Source: Teredinibacter sp. KSP-S5-2
Lineage (GTDB): Bacteria; Pseudomonadota; Gammaproteobacteria; Pseudomonadales; Cellvibrionaceae
NCBI RefSeq assembly: GCF_032773895.1
Contig: NZ_CP120416.1
Coordinates: 4,245,001-4,309,000 of the forward strand
DNA length: 64,000 nucleotides
Reading direction: 5' to 3'
In this document: one piece after another, positions 40,819 to 52,330 of the stretch
Numbering within the stretch: position 1 is the stretch's first letter
How the letters are laid out: each line of letters starts with the position of its first letter
Translations under genes and position numbers: made by a program
The notes under the pieces: model-generated
The model's input: only the letters and a program-made list of their open reading frames with translations
What the model was told of the DNA's origin: nothing
Database searches by the model: none

Positions 40819-42918
40819 ATGAAAGCCTTCACCCAGATATTCATTTTAACTTTCATAATGATATTACTCAGTGCATGTGGAGGCTCTTCCAATAGCTCTA
40901 CTCAGCAAAATGCTACCGATCAGTCCTCACCTACACCTACACCTACACCTACACCCAAGGATATCGCAGAAGAAGAACTCATTTTTCCAAAGGCGATACC
41001 AACAGAAGTTATTGGACCAGCACCATCTGCAACCAAGCACAGACATATAACTTATATCCCCAACGGAGACAGCTGGAACATATTGATCCCTTACTCACAG
41101 GATTACGTTGGCTCCGGAGCCATAGTGAGTTTTAATCTGGATAACAAGCAAGCTTCAACTGTGACAGCGGGCTACATCCGCCCGGAAAACCGTACACAGG
41201 ATGATCCCGTTTACGATATCAACTATTCACCACGCCTGGGAACCAAGCGATTTATCTATACAGACAAAGTCGTTATGCCTTTGCAGACCAAAGACCAAAA
41301 CGAAATCATTCTAACCTACGATATTGCTTCAAACAGTTTCAACACACCATTCGAAATACCTGAAGCCGACTTCATGATGCTGACTTCAGACGCAAACAAA
41401 GACGGTATTATTCGGGCAAGCGGCAGAACAAAAGATGAAAAGCATTTACTGTTTTACCAGTACAATCCATTCACTCAAGAACTGACCATGTCCAGTAAAT
41501 TCCCGATTGAGCACGATGGTCTTTCAGAGTACTCATTTAATATGACCCGCGCCGTCGGTGACTGGTTAATTGCCGGCTGGGGAGGATACCCGTGGCGACT
41601 GGTCGGGTACAACTTTAAAACTGGCCTATGGAAAACATTTCTAGAAGTTCCCGGCAAAGGCAGTTATAAAACCTTTCAGATGTACAAACAAAAGGATCAG
41701 TCCATTTTAATTTTTTCTGAAGAAGTATTTGATCAACCTGATTCAATGAAATACTGGCAGTTTATTCCAACAGATGACGGCGATTTGATTCCAACTAACC
41801 TTCGTGAAGGAGACCAGGCAGCCAATTTGGACGAGCATCCGCTTCAGGAAAAATACTATTTCTTCGGCAGCATCATTAACACTCTCTACATTCATCCCGA
41901 TGTAAAGGAGGGGGCCAACGCTTTACCTTTGCTGGATGAAAATTCAATATATCCTGACCACGACGGCAAAATACGCTACCAATATAACTACAAAGGAAAA
42001 GATGAAACGGTTATAGCCAACATGCAACCATTCAAAGCAACTTACCGAATCGTTGGCACAACAGGAAATTATTTATACGGTGCAGCGGCTCAGTATGGCG
42101 ATCATATTTTCTATAACCCAACATCTGGTGAAACACACACTTTTAGTGCCCGACACCTTAGCGTGTATTCGATGAATAGCATCGACAACAAAGTTTATAT
42201 CGCTGGATATCCCAATTTTGTCATCAGGGAATATGACATTCCAACAATGACTTACAAAGATTCAGGCTCTAATCAGGATGTTAAAACCCACTGGCCACTT
42301 GCGGGAATAGAAAAAGGAATAGACAACAAAATTTATTACGCAGGGCAATACTATAGAACGCGGGATGGCGGCGGCATCGCCTGGTATGAACCTGAGAACA
42401 ATTTTGTTAGCGGGTTGCCTATAGATAAATATAAACCTATCTCAATGGTATCGATTCTGGATGGTCGTTTTATGGTAATGACCTGCCTGGAGGACGGAGG
42501 CAAGCTTGCAATTTTTGATGTTGAAAAATCAGAACTGACTATGAACTCAGTACCAGGTCTAAACCCCGGCTATATTGTAGGTATTGGAAATCACATTATC
42601 GGTTACGGCATTAGTACTGAAGCGGGCCCAATTATTTACAGGATGAATCCGCTAACACACGAAATTATCTGGCAGTTTAAAATCCCGCGAGCACCCAATT
42701 TCACCAGCTCATTACTTCGAACCAAGCATTACATAATGACATACGACAATCAGGATTCGGTCTATATCAGTGCATCAAGCACGCTACTTAAAGTAAATGT
42801 AAATACGGCGGTTACGACAATATTTGGCAGAGTTTCAGCCCCCTGGAATATAACTATTCATAACGGAGAGATTTATCAAGCAGGAGAGGAAGGGTTCACA
42901 AGATTGGTTTTACCTTAA
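40819..42918 (+). CDS. Large lipoprotein, beta-propeller-like, unknown
   Basis: 699 residues. The signal peptide ends in a lipobox (LLSACGGSS), followed by a Ser/Thr/Pro linker (TPTPTPTP) typical of surface lipoproteins. The rest is rich in Gly, Tyr, Trp and Asp with repeating strand-turn units (for example DWLIAGWGGYPWRLVGYNF, then GNYLYGAAAQYGDHIFYNP), as in Kelch-like or other beta-propellers. No catalytic motif is seen. Likely an outer membrane-anchored binding protein. A hairpin follows the stop. Confidence 0.65.
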   Translation: MKAFTQIFILTFIMILLSACGGSSNSSTQQNATDQSSPTPTPTPTPKDIAEEELIFPKAIPTEVIGPAPSATKHRHITYIPNGDSWNILIPYSQDYVGSGAIVSFNLDNKQASTVTAGYIRPENRTQDDPVYDINYSPRLGTKRFIYTDKVVMPLQTKDQNEIILTYDIASNSFNTPFEIPEADFMMLTSDANKDGIIRASGRTKDEKHLLFYQYNPFTQELTMSSKFPIEHDGLSEYSFNMTRAVGDWLIAGWGGYPWRLVGYNFKTGLWKTFLEVPGKGSYKTFQMYKQKDQSILIFSEEVFDQPDSMKYWQFIPTDDGDLIPTNLREGDQAANLDEHPLQEKYYFFGSIINTLYIHPDVKEGANALPLLDENSIYPDHDGKIRYQYNYKGKDETVIANMQPFKATYRIVGTTGNYLYGAAAQYGDHIFYNPTSGETHTFSARHLSVYSMNSIDNKVYIAGYPNFVIREYDIPTMTYKDSGSNQDVKTHWPLAGIEKGIDNKIYYAGQYYRTRDGGGIAWYEPENNFVSGLPIDKYKPISMVSILDGRFMVMTCLEDGGKLAIFDVEKSELTMNSVPGLNPGYIVGIGNHIIGYGISTEAGPIIYRMNPLTHEIIWQFKIPRAPNFTSSLLRTKHYIMTYDNQDSVYISASSTLLKVNVNTAVTTIFGRVSAPWNITIHNGEIYQAGEEGFTRLVLP

Positions 42919-42940
42919 CCGCTTAAGCAACATACTTAGC

Positions 42941-42969
42941 TTGATGCAGCCAGCCCCCGGCTGCATCAA
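42941..42969 (+). terminator. Hairpin terminator
   Basis: TTGATGCAGCC pairs with GGCTGCATCAA 22 nt after the lipoprotein stop. The T tract is short, so it may be bidirectional. Confidence 0.65.
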
Positions 42970-43094
42970 ATCGCTTCAATATGAAACAATTATTAGTTGG
43001 CGACACTTCCCCAAAGCTAGCCAACTAATACATCACTAAGCAAAAATATCATTCAGCACCCAAACTGCAACACAGTTTTTGATCTGAAAAGAAA

Positions 43095-43298
43095 TTAGGC
43101 AGAATAGGTGACCGAAGCGTCGTATGACCCACCATTTTTCTTGGGTCGCGCATAAAATGCATTATGGTATTTTTTAAATTTAGCGACCGTTTCATAGGAA
43201 CTGCAAATTTCCGTTACGGTACTACCATCCCTTTTACGAAATTCAAATTCAACTGGAATCGTTAGGTCCAAAATTGAGCCTGCAACGTTCATATTCAC
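43095..43298 (-). CDS. Small hypothetical protein, 67 residues
   Basis: Starts with GAAGGAG 5 nt before ATG. The product is soluble and basic (ARPKKNGGSYDASVTYSA at the end). No domain or signal peptide is seen. It is a single-gene unit between two larger genes. Confidence 0.5.
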   Translation of the reverse strand: MNMNVAGSILDLTIPVEFEFRKRDGSTVTEICSSYETVAKFKKYHNAFYARPKKNGGSYDASVTYSA

Positions 43299-43652
43299 TC
43301 CTTCTTATTTTCAACTTGTCACACAATATGCAACAGCGTATACAACGACAATATCAATAATAAAGGTCCACAATCTGATTATAGCCATCCTATTTCTTAT
43401 AAAAGGGAATTATTTAGTATTTTTCGGTCTGAGCAGCTTTTTGCTTTAGATCAAGATAGGCATAGATTTTATTTTGGCACGTTTTGCCACATGAAAAAAT
43501 TTTTCCGTGGCAGAATGGTTGGCTAATAAGAATAAAAAGTAGAGAAAACGCTTATTTCAGGCAAAGGGCGGCGGGTAACACAACCTGATAGACTAGATAT
43601 TACACGCCACTGCAAGAGATGCTAATTAGCCTGAAATAGCCAACACGAAAAA
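43299..43652. other. Intergenic region
   Basis: About 350 bp. No clear gene, repeat or hairpin. Confidence 0.35.
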
Positions 43653-44294
43653 TTAGTATTTACGTGACCAATCATCTTTGTCGTTTTTACAAAAGGTGTA
43701 TACACCATCCGACGTACGACCTTTTCGGTCAATCACGCTAATTGTTGTTTTACGACAGGGCTTTCCTTTTTCCTTAAATGAACTTAGTGGCACAATCACT
43801 CCAGACATACCCGTTTCTTGCTGAACCCAGGAAACCGGGTGTTGATTCACAGAATTATCTAAAGCGTAAAATAGTTCTTCAGAAAGAGTTTGCCAGTCTT
43901 TCTTGGTAAAACTGGAAACAGGTGTTGATTCAACCTTCCATTGTTCACCATATTTACATACATCAAACTTATACTGCTCAACCTTATTATTCTGTTTTTT
44001 TGCCGCAAACCTCACTCGCCGACATTCGTTACCATCCAATTGATAACTTAGCAGTGGTTCAATCTTACCTTTCAAACCGCTTTCACCTTCCCAATAAACA
44101 GTCTGTTTATCTCCTTGTTTATCAAAAGTTAATTTTGCTGCGTTCTTCAAGGATTCAGCATCAGCCTTATTCAGTTCAGTAAAAAAAGAGTCTCTTAAGA
44201 ATCCAACATTTGACGCTTCAACAGACAAGAAAGCCGCTGATGAAGCCAGGAACACACAACCAATAAAAATCTTTTTTACCATTTTTGTATTCAT
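43653..44294 (-). CDS. Exported protein with two RT0821-type surface domains
   Basis: 213 residues with a signal peptide (IFIGCVFLASSAAFLSVEAS). The mature part is two copies of one domain of about 75-85 residues. Each has a helix start (LKNAAKL / FYALDNS), a VYWEGESGLKGKIEPL / VSWVQQETGMSGVIVPL segment, a conserved Cys-Arg (NECRRVRF / KPCRKTTI) and a second Cys near the end. This matches the C-terminal domain of RT0821/Lpp0805-type surface proteins. Disulfides within each domain are likely. Role unknown. Confidence 0.65.
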   Translation of the reverse strand: MNTKMVKKIFIGCVFLASSAAFLSVEASNVGFLRDSFFTELNKADAESLKNAAKLTFDKQGDKQTVYWEGESGLKGKIEPLLSYQLDGNECRRVRFAAKKQNNKVEQYKFDVCKYGEQWKVESTPVSSFTKKDWQTLSEELFYALDNSVNQHPVSWVQQETGMSGVIVPLSSFKEKGKPCRKTTISVIDRKGRTSDGVYTFCKNDKDDWSRKY

Positions 44295-44522
44295 TGCACA
44301 CCTATTCCAATAATCAATCCGTTATGAACTCAGTTTAGAGCGTTGAGTATCAAATCTAAATACGACGAAGCAAAAAAACATGGACGCCGAGAAGATTTCA
44401 GACCAGGTAATATACAGCATTTGGTCTTTAGTCAGAAAAGCTACGGTATGTAAATAATAGAATTACAACAACAGGCTTACAATTACATTAATCGCAAACC
44501 CGTTTATTTAACACATCATCAA

Positions 44523-45170
44523 CTAGATTGGCTGACCTTCTTCAACAGGCGAAGGTGCAGGCGCGGATTTTGGTTTGGCTTTTTTCTTGGCTTGTCCTTT
44601 AGGGGTAAAATTAAACTTTTGCCCCCCTACACTTGCCTCATACATAAATCCACCCTTGGTATAAGTAAATACCGCCATGCCTTTATGGTATTTAGCTTTA
44701 TAAACCCCCTTGCCGTCATTATCCTTGTTCGCCCCCAAAGTACTTCCTGTTGTACCAGCTTGAGCTTGCGCGCCAACAGTTATGGCAACAGCAGAAACTT
44801 GCGCCCCAAACTCAAAATTTCCAGAAGTGAACTCATCATAAGAACGCTTATCCTGGAAAAAAATTATTTGACTGAATGCCTGCCCACCAATTTGAAAGCC
44901 AACGGTTAGTTGGGTCATATTGGTATAACCCGTGAACTGGCCTTTAACATACACTTTCCCTTTCCCGTGTGCAGCGCCGACACCCAGACCACCTTTACCT
45001 ATTGTAGGGAAAACAGCATAACCATAACTTTTGGCGAAAAAGTCCGCCGTATAATTGGATTGCCTGAACGAACTCAACGTTGTGGAATACGCATCGCCCG
45101 CAAGGCTGACCGTGGATATCAGGGATAAACTGCTTAGCAGCAGCATTCTGGTTAGGAACTGTCTCATCAT
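44523..45170 (-). CDS. SYLF (YSC84-like) lipid-binding protein, exported
   Basis: 215 residues from an ATG giving a normal signal peptide (RQFLTRMLLLSSLSLISTVSLA); upstream starts at 45185 (ATG) and 45206 (TTG) are possible. The mature part shows the SYLF pattern: AKSYGYAVFPTIGKGGLGVG, then a glycine-rich beta region and AVFTYTKGGFMYEASVGGQKF. SYLF domains bind phosphoinositides in eukaryotes; bacterial members are outer-surface or periplasmic proteins of unclear function. The C-terminus is basic and proline-rich. Confidence 0.8.
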   Translation of the reverse strand: MMRQFLTRMLLLSSLSLISTVSLAGDAYSTTLSSFRQSNYTADFFAKSYGYAVFPTIGKGGLGVGAAHGKGKVYVKGQFTGYTNMTQLTVGFQIGGQAFSQIIFFQDKRSYDEFTSGNFEFGAQVSAVAITVGAQAQAGTTGSTLGANKDNDGKGVYKAKYHKGMAVFTYTKGGFMYEASVGGQKFNFTPKGQAKKKAKPKSAPAPSPVEEGQPI

Positions 45171-45185
45171 GGAACTATTTCTCAT

Positions 45186-45542
45186 ACAAAGTGTGTTGCG
45201 CTTCAAAAAACGCCTTGACCTACGGCTAGTGTAATATGCTTTTGCAAATAATAGGCTTGATACGGTTCTAAAAACATCATGTCACCAACGCTTATTCTCA
45301 TTTTTTGTGACATCCAAAATACTCTCTGAGGAAAAAAGCGATCATAAGTAGCGAAACGACAAAACCAATCCGGCAACAATCTACATCCCAAATTCTTCCG
45401 GGGTGTATGTGGATTGATATATAACAAGAAGTTAATATACGGATAGTGCAGGATGACGCTCAATGCACTTCGCACAATATCAATATCTAGATGAACCCAC
45501 CCCGGCGAGTAAACGCACATAGGTAATTTGACAGAGGCATAT
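45186..45542. other. Divergent intergenic region
   Basis: About 350 bp between the SYLF and DsbA-like genes; promoter space. No supported gene. Confidence 0.35.
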
Positions 45543-46199
45543 ATGGCAGACGCACCGTTACATATTGATTACTACACAGATTTACTGTGCATATGGGCAT
45601 GGATATCTCAGCCGCGGATTAACGAACTTGAACAGGAATACGGCAACCGTATCGTTATTCAGCATCACTACCTGAATATATTCGGCAATACAGAGAAAAA
45701 GATGCAACGCCAATGGGACTCTAAAGGAGGAATTCAAGCCTTCGCCAAACATGTTCAGGCATCCGCAGCCGATTACGAGGACTCCCCCATCCACCCGGAC
45801 TTGTGGTTAAAAAACCCTCCAGCCACATCAGCCGGAGCGCATCAATATATTAAAGCGGTTGAACTGGCTTATGATTCGGAAAGGGCATTTAATTTTGCAT
45901 ACCGGTTACGTAGAGCGTTTTTCCTTGAGGCATTAGACATCAGCAGTTTCGATGTATTGAATAATATACTTGAAGAAGAAAAATTAAACGATGCTCTGGT
46001 CCATATAAAAAACACCAGCGCCCTGGCCGAATTGATGGCTGATTACAATCAGGCCCAATTACAGAATATTAAAGGTAGCCCTTCCTATATTTTAAATGAT
46101 GGCAGGCAAACACTTTACGGTAATGTTGGTTATCGCGTTTTACGCGCAAATGTTGAAGAACTATTACGCCAGCCACATAACGAAGCCAGCTGGTGTTAA
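45543..46199 (+). CDS. DsbA-family thioredoxin-fold protein
   Basis: 218 residues from ATG 45543 (AGAGG 6 nt upstream); a TTG at 45528 is less likely. The fold is that of the DsbA/FrnE and 2-hydroxychromene-2-carboxylate isomerase group: IDYYTDLLCIWAWISQPRI with a CIWAW motif where thiol oxidases have CxxC, a helical insertion, and KGSPSYIL with the cis-proline loop. Because the second active-site cysteine is missing, a glutathione-linked isomerase or transferase role is more likely than disulfide oxidation. No signal peptide, so cytoplasmic. Confidence 0.75.
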   Translation: MADAPLHIDYYTDLLCIWAWISQPRINELEQEYGNRIVIQHHYLNIFGNTEKKMQRQWDSKGGIQAFAKHVQASAADYEDSPIHPDLWLKNPPATSAGAHQYIKAVELAYDSERAFNFAYRLRRAFFLEALDISSFDVLNNILEEEKLNDALVHIKNTSALAELMADYNQAQLQNIKGSPSYILNDGRQTLYGNVGYRVLRANVEELLRQPHNEASWC

Positions 46200-46246
46200 A
46201 TTTTGTTCAAAGAGAATACAAACATGTAAAGCGTTAGAACAACGCT

Positions 46247-47095
46247 TTACTTTAAGTAACTGACATGAAAACGAAGATGCTCCTCAATAAACGAAGCAAT
46301 AAAGAAGTAACTGTGATCGTAGCCGGCTCGCAAATTCAGTCTTGCCTGCCAGTTTTTTTCCGCAACAACTTCTTGTAGACGATCAAAGCTGAGCTGCTCA
46401 TCAAGGAAGTTATCGGCACCGCCCTGATCAATCAAAATAGGTAACTCGGCGGCTCCTGACGAGATCAATTCGCAAGCATCGTATTCCCGCCAGGTGCTTT
46501 CCTGTGAACCAAGATAATGGGTAAAAGCCTTCTTACCCCAAGGACAGTTAACCGGGTTCGCGATAGGCGCAAACGCCGAAATTGAGGCATAACCAGCTTG
46601 GTTTTTTAACGCACTGATTAACGCACCATGCCCGCCCATTGAGTGCCCCATAATGGACTTTTTACCCGTAACCGGGAATGTCGATTCAACCAGTTCAGGC
46701 AATTCGCGGGTAACATAGGAGTACATATTGTAATTTTCCGACCAGGGAGGCTGAGTCGCATCCACATAAAAACCCGCACCTAAACCAAAATCCCAATGGC
46801 CTTCTGGATCATCAGGAACACCTTCCCCCCGAGGTGACGTATCCGGGGCGACAATCGCCACACCCAACTCGGTAGCATAGCGCTGTGCCCCGGCTTTTTG
46901 CATAAAGTTTTCATCGGTGCAGGTTAACCCGGATAGCCAATAGACAACAGGAACCGGATTATCCTCCGATGCATTTGGAGGAAGATAAATCGCAAACGTC
47001 ATCTCACAGTGATTTACCTCGGATATGTGCTGATAACGTTTATGCCAACCATCAAAAACCTTGTTTTCTGCAATCAGTTTTATTTCTTTAGTCAT
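46247..47095 (-). CDS. frmB: S-formylglutathione hydrolase
   Basis: 282 residues. It has the esterase D pattern: VVYWLSGLTCTDENFMQKAG, TSPRGEGVPDDP, and the nucleophile elbow GHSMGGHGA with further triad residues in LIDQGGADNFL and YDHSYFF. The enzyme hydrolyses S-formylglutathione to formate and glutathione, completing formaldehyde detoxification. The ATG at 47095 lies 2 nt after the frmA stop, so the two form one operon with matched functions. Confidence 0.93.
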   Translation of the reverse strand: MTKEIKLIAENKVFDGWHKRYQHISEVNHCEMTFAIYLPPNASEDNPVPVVYWLSGLTCTDENFMQKAGAQRYATELGVAIVAPDTSPRGEGVPDDPEGHWDFGLGAGFYVDATQPPWSENYNMYSYVTRELPELVESTFPVTGKKSIMGHSMGGHGALISALKNQAGYASISAFAPIANPVNCPWGKKAFTHYLGSQESTWREYDACELISSGAAELPILIDQGGADNFLDEQLSFDRLQEVVAEKNWQARLNLRAGYDHSYFFIASFIEEHLRFHVSYLK

Positions 47096-47097
47096 AG

Positions 47098-48575
<1,478 letters not shown>

Positions 48576-49670
48576 ATGAAAGCAATTTTTTTTGGAACAT
48601 TTTTTTTCATCTTTTCTTCATTTGTACAAGCAGACAGTTATGGAGATAAGTTAAGCATAAGAATGCTACTCGCCCCAGACTGCGACAGCCTTAAAATGGC
48701 GGGAAAATATACTAACACGAAGAAAACCAGCAGCAGATCAGTTTACGATGCTGTTGCGGATGCATTAGTTCTAACAACCGACAATGGCTGTCCCGCCGAC
48801 ACAATTTCGTGGTTATTAAAAGCACTATCTAATTCGAAAGATGAATACTACAAATCAGTACTGCAATTTATTCGTGACAACGCAAAAGCTGAAAAATACT
48901 ACAAAACGGAAAAAAGCAGACTTTTATCTACCCTAAAATCGACGGAAAAAAAATTAAACACTCAAAGCCAAAGTCAATACGAGGCGAGTTTAGAGCAGTC
49001 AAAAAAACATATAGCAGAAAATAAGAACACATACGCAAACAAGTTAGACTTAAAGAATAAAATAAAAAAAATGTCATCATTACCTGCCACAGTATCTGAT
49101 GAGGAATTAATAAAAGAAATTGGCTTGCCCGATAAAATTTATACACAAACGGGATATACCGATATATACGTCGGAACACTTACTGTCACACACCTAATAT
49201 TCGACTACGAAGGAGCAGGAAAGGTCCAAATCACTTATGACCCCAATGCCAACCGCTGGAATGCCAATGAAATTCTTCTCTACCCCAAGAAATATCAGGA
49301 TATACACTTAGAAGGGATTGCACCAAAACACATAGAGTATATTGCAGATATACAAAGTATTTGGAACTGGGATTACATAGGAATCAAGAATAGCTATCGT
49401 AATTTATCAAGAAAGGATCTAGATCAAGACATGCTGGATGCTCTTGCTTATCGCGTATGGGTCGGACGAAAAGCTCCTGGATACATGGCTGATGCCCTTG
49501 CACATTTTTGCGTGATATTAAAGAGAGAGAAAAACCCTCGATATTACAAGCTAATGAAACGAATGAGCGTACTGAAAAGCACTAACAAAAAGCTTCGAAA
49601 ATATTCATCGTCAGTAGCAAAGAAGTCTAAAAAAGGCCATAAAAACGTAGAGCAATACTACCCTATATAG
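48576..49670 (+). CDS. Hypothetical exported protein, 364 residues
   Basis: The ATG at 48576 is preceded by GGAG at 9 nt spacing. A signal peptide is present (FFGTFFFIFSSFVQA). The mature part is helical and charged, with a coiled-coil-like stretch around 100-160 (KSRLLSTLKSTEKKLN) and a beta region in the middle. No family is recognised. It ends in a basic tail (SVAKKSKKGHKN). Confidence 0.55.
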   Translation: MKAIFFGTFFFIFSSFVQADSYGDKLSIRMLLAPDCDSLKMAGKYTNTKKTSSRSVYDAVADALVLTTDNGCPADTISWLLKALSNSKDEYYKSVLQFIRDNAKAEKYYKTEKSRLLSTLKSTEKKLNTQSQSQYEASLEQSKKHIAENKNTYANKLDLKNKIKKMSSLPATVSDEELIKEIGLPDKIYTQTGYTDIYVGTLTVTHLIFDYEGAGKVQITYDPNANRWNANEILLYPKKYQDIHLEGIAPKHIEYIADIQSIWNWDYIGIKNSYRNLSRKDLDQDMLDALAYRVWVGRKAPGYMADALAHFCVILKREKNPRYYKLMKRMSVLKSTNKKLRKYSSSVAKKSKKGHKNVEQYYPI

Positions 49671-49694
49671 AAAATAGACCAATCTAGGCTATGG

Positions 49695-49729
49695 CATAAC
49701 GCTATTTGTATTGAAACAATGGCGTTATG
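49695..49729. terminator. Hairpin between convergent genes
   Basis: CATAACGC pairs with GCGTTATG across 19 nt. It lies between the hypothetical gene and menA and could serve both. Confidence 0.5.
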
Positions 49730-49755
49730 TCATAAAAAACACGAACAAAAACTGA

Positions 49756-50640
49756 CTAAAAAACAATTCCCGAAGCCAGAAAAAACAAAACACCACTCAG
49801 ACTAAAACAATATACTGTTAGTAGCAAAGCGGTTTTTGGAATTAGCTGATTGAGTTCTTTTCCATGCAAAACTGCGATATCTCGCCACAAAATGGCTACA
49901 AACCAAGATGACAAAGCCAGAGGAATAACCAGGGCATAGATATCATTATGTGTAAGCCAAGCATGCCATATCACAACTACAATCAATATCAACTTAAATA
50001 AAATTCGTGTATTTTTATCACCGAATCTGACGGCAAGCGTGCACTTATTGGCTCTCTGGTCTGTTTCTATATCGCGCAAATTATTGACCAACATAATAAG
50101 GGCGCTTAACAAGCCAGCGATAGTCCCGTAGGACATCACAAGCACTGTAAGCTCTCCCGTGTGAACGTAATAGCACCCACCTACGGCAACCCAACCGAAG
50201 AAGATTAACACTGTCACTTCACCCAAACCGTGAGAGGCCAACGGCCAGGGGCCGCCACTGTAGGCGTATACGCCCGCAATGGACAACATACCCAATGCAA
50301 ATATTTCCCAACCACTGAGAAACGAAAGATACACGCCACTGAAAAAGGCCATTAAAGTAAAGATAATTAATGCAGAAAAAACGGATTTTTCACTAATCAA
50401 GCCTGATTGTGTAACCCTTGTTGGCCCAAGTCGTTCTTCGGTATCCACGCCTGATTTTGCATCGAAGTAATCATTCGCTAGATTCACCGCGACCTGTAAA
50501 CACAGGGCACAAAAAGTGGCGACAAAAAACACCACCCATGAGAATTGTTGCTGTGTAAAAGCCAGGGCAGAAGCCAATATTATCGGGCTAATTGATGCAG
50601 GAAGCGTTCGCGGACGAATTGCTAAGATCCAGGGGCTCAT
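49756..50640 (-). CDS. menA: 1,4-dihydroxy-2-naphthoate polyprenyltransferase
   Basis: 294 residues from the ATG at 50640 (GAAGAG 6 nt upstream). It is a UbiA-superfamily protein with eight or nine membrane helices and both aspartate motifs: NDYFDAKSGVDTEE and NNLRDIETDQRANK. RPRTLPASISPIIL at the start is typical of MenA, which prenylates dihydroxynaphthoate in menaquinone synthesis. No other men genes are in the window. It converges with the upstream hypothetical gene. Confidence 0.88.
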   Translation of the reverse strand: MSPWILAIRPRTLPASISPIILASALAFTQQQFSWVVFFVATFCALCLQVAVNLANDYFDAKSGVDTEERLGPTRVTQSGLISEKSVFSALIIFTLMAFFSGVYLSFLSGWEIFALGMLSIAGVYAYSGGPWPLASHGLGEVTVLIFFGWVAVGGCYYVHTGELTVLVMSYGTIAGLLSALIMLVNNLRDIETDQRANKCTLAVRFGDKNTRILFKLILIVVVIWHAWLTHNDIYALVIPLALSSWFVAILWRDIAVLHGKELNQLIPKTALLLTVYCFSLSGVLFFLASGIVF

Positions 50641-50701
50641 AATCACTCTTCAATTGAAAGAGAAATGCTCGGATAGAATCCGAGCCTCAGTCATTTTTAA
50701 A

Positions 50702-51190
50702 CTATTGCTTCTTTGCTTTCTTTTTATACCAATTAGCTACATCTTTCCCTAAAGCCTTTGCGCATCGACCGAGAACAGCACATGATCCTTTGTATCCTGC
50801 GCCGAAACCACCGCGAGAGTTACGCGTGTGCTTATAGGTATCAACTACTTTCCCGTCAACAATAACATCTGCACGCATAGAAACAGACTTGTTATGCCCC
50901 ATAAATGCGTTACCAGAACTTACTGCATTAACTATCGTCAACCGGATATTTGTGCCCTGACTTGTTTCGCTAATATCATCAGTCAACTCAACCGTGTATC
51001 CATATTTCTCCAATGACTGTTTAGTGTAAGAAGAAAATGTATTCCCTAATCCGGTACATTCACTTTTGATATTTTCTGGAATTATCTCTGGATCATGATA
51101 TTGCGGCGAAGCGGAAACTCTAATTAGTTCGCCAGCAGAAACCTGTATCGAAATAAAGACAAAGAAAACAGAGAAGATTATTTTTTTCAT
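50702..51190 (-). CDS. Hypothetical exported protein, 162 residues
   Basis: The start at 51190 gives a signal peptide (KKIIFSVFFVFISIQVSAG). The mature domain is about 140 residues, mixed alpha/beta, with glycine-rich RNSRGGFGAGYKGSCAVLGRC and a basic tail. The layout resembles small proteins with a GNA1162-like or LPS-assembly-like fold, but I do not recognise a family. Confidence 0.5.
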   Translation of the reverse strand: MKKIIFSVFFVFISIQVSAGELIRVSASPQYHDPEIIPENIKSECTGLGNTFSSYTKQSLEKYGYTVELTDDISETSQGTNIRLTIVNAVSSGNAFMGHNKSVSMRADVIVDGKVVDTYKHTRNSRGGFGAGYKGSCAVLGRCAKALGKDVANWYKKKAKKQ

Positions 51191-51240
51191 AGTATTTTTC
51201 CTAATTAGCGAGTCGCGCCATAACAAGAAAGCATGACCTG

Positions 51241-52209
51241 TTACTTGGACAAACTCAAAAAACTCCCAATGTGCTTAAAACACTGACCTCGCCATTCAGC
51301 ACCTTCATTCACCAGGTGATGCATGGCGCCGGGAATCGTAACATATTTCAAATTAGAAAACTTACTCTCTATTTTTTCTCGATTCCATTGCCAGTCAACG
51401 GTTTCATCCGCATCACCTTGAATAACCAACACAGAAATATCCGAGCTTTGAAAATGATCAAATTGATTGACCCATTGGATTAACGCGCCCACCCATCGAA
51501 CCGACACACGATTAAACTGCAACGGATCGTGATATCGAATAAATTGGGTAAATGCCTTGTCGTGGGAGTTATTACTAAACTCTCTGTGGACTGTTTTAAG
51601 TATTTTTCCTGCCAGTGCGTAGGCAAGCTTGACCCACCACCACATCTTCACCCGAACCAATGGTGCAAGCATAACAAACTTATCTATCGGCACGTTCGAA
51701 TTAGGCTGACTCAACAGCAGGGTCATTAATGCAGCACAACCATTGCTTTGCCCAATAGCATACAACGGCCCCGACTTTCGACTTTTCCATTCTTTGACTA
51801 CAGATCGAATAACGTTTGCATACTCTTCATAGTTATTAATAGATACCCGCTCACCATCACTCAAGCCGTGACCAGGCATATCAAAAGCAATGACCGAATA
51901 ACCATTTAATAGTAAAAACTCAATAAGCTTTAGATACAGGCCAACATGATCAAATAAACCATGAACAACGACGATCGTTGCTATCGCCTCGTTATTTTGC
52001 CACTGATGTACCAGCATACTTCCCAAATCAGTGTCTATGTAGCCCAAACCATACCGGCAACACTCAAGTTCCATAAGACGATCAAACCCATAGAAGCTGA
52101 GATAACTGCCAAGCTCCTCGGGCTGTTGGACTGTTTTGATATTATCGACTTTCCCCAGGTTCATTATTTGTTTTTTAACCTGGGAAAGGATTTGCCTAGA
52201 GAATTGCAA
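51241..52209 (-). CDS. Alpha/beta hydrolase, lysophospholipase or monoacylglycerol lipase type
   Basis: 322 residues. The TTG start at 52209 is favoured by a strong AGGAGG 5 nt upstream; an ATG 16 codons later is the alternative. The fold shows VVVHGLFDHVGLYLKLIEFL, the cap start FDMPGHGLSDGER, nucleophile elbow GQSNGCAAL, then LVIQGDADETVDW and GAMHHLVNEG for the Asp and His of the triad. This is the serine aminopeptidase/lysophospholipase subgroup. Substrate unknown. Confidence 0.8.
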   Translation of the reverse strand: MQFSRQILSQVKKQIMNLGKVDNIKTVQQPEELGSYLSFYGFDRLMELECCRYGLGYIDTDLGSMLVHQWQNNEAIATIVVVHGLFDHVGLYLKLIEFLLLNGYSVIAFDMPGHGLSDGERVSINNYEEYANVIRSVVKEWKSRKSGPLYAIGQSNGCAALMTLLLSQPNSNVPIDKFVMLAPLVRVKMWWWVKLAYALAGKILKTVHREFSNNSHDKAFTQFIRYHDPLQFNRVSVRWVGALIQWVNQFDHFQSSDISVLVIQGDADETVDWQWNREKIESKFSNLKYVTIPGAMHHLVNEGAEWRGQCFKHIGSFLSLSK

Positions 52210-52268
52210 ATGCGCCTCCTGAAATCACTTATTTCAGTCTAGCATTGATTTTACGACGTCAGTATACG

Positions 52269-52294
52269 AAAAAAGCGGCATCAAGCCGCTTTTG
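52269..52294 (-). terminator. Terminator after pgk
   Basis: On the minus strand AAAAGCGGC pairs with GCCGCTTTTTT, with a closing T run, 37 nt after the pgk stop. Confidence 0.8.
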
Positions 52295-52330
52295 GATTCG
52301 ATATAATTTTCCGTGTTTATTCTGAAAAGA

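Noticed and set aside
45203..45520. Minus-strand 105-codon frame upstream of the DsbA-like gene
   Set aside because: It lies in promoter space, has no good start signal and reads like random sequence.
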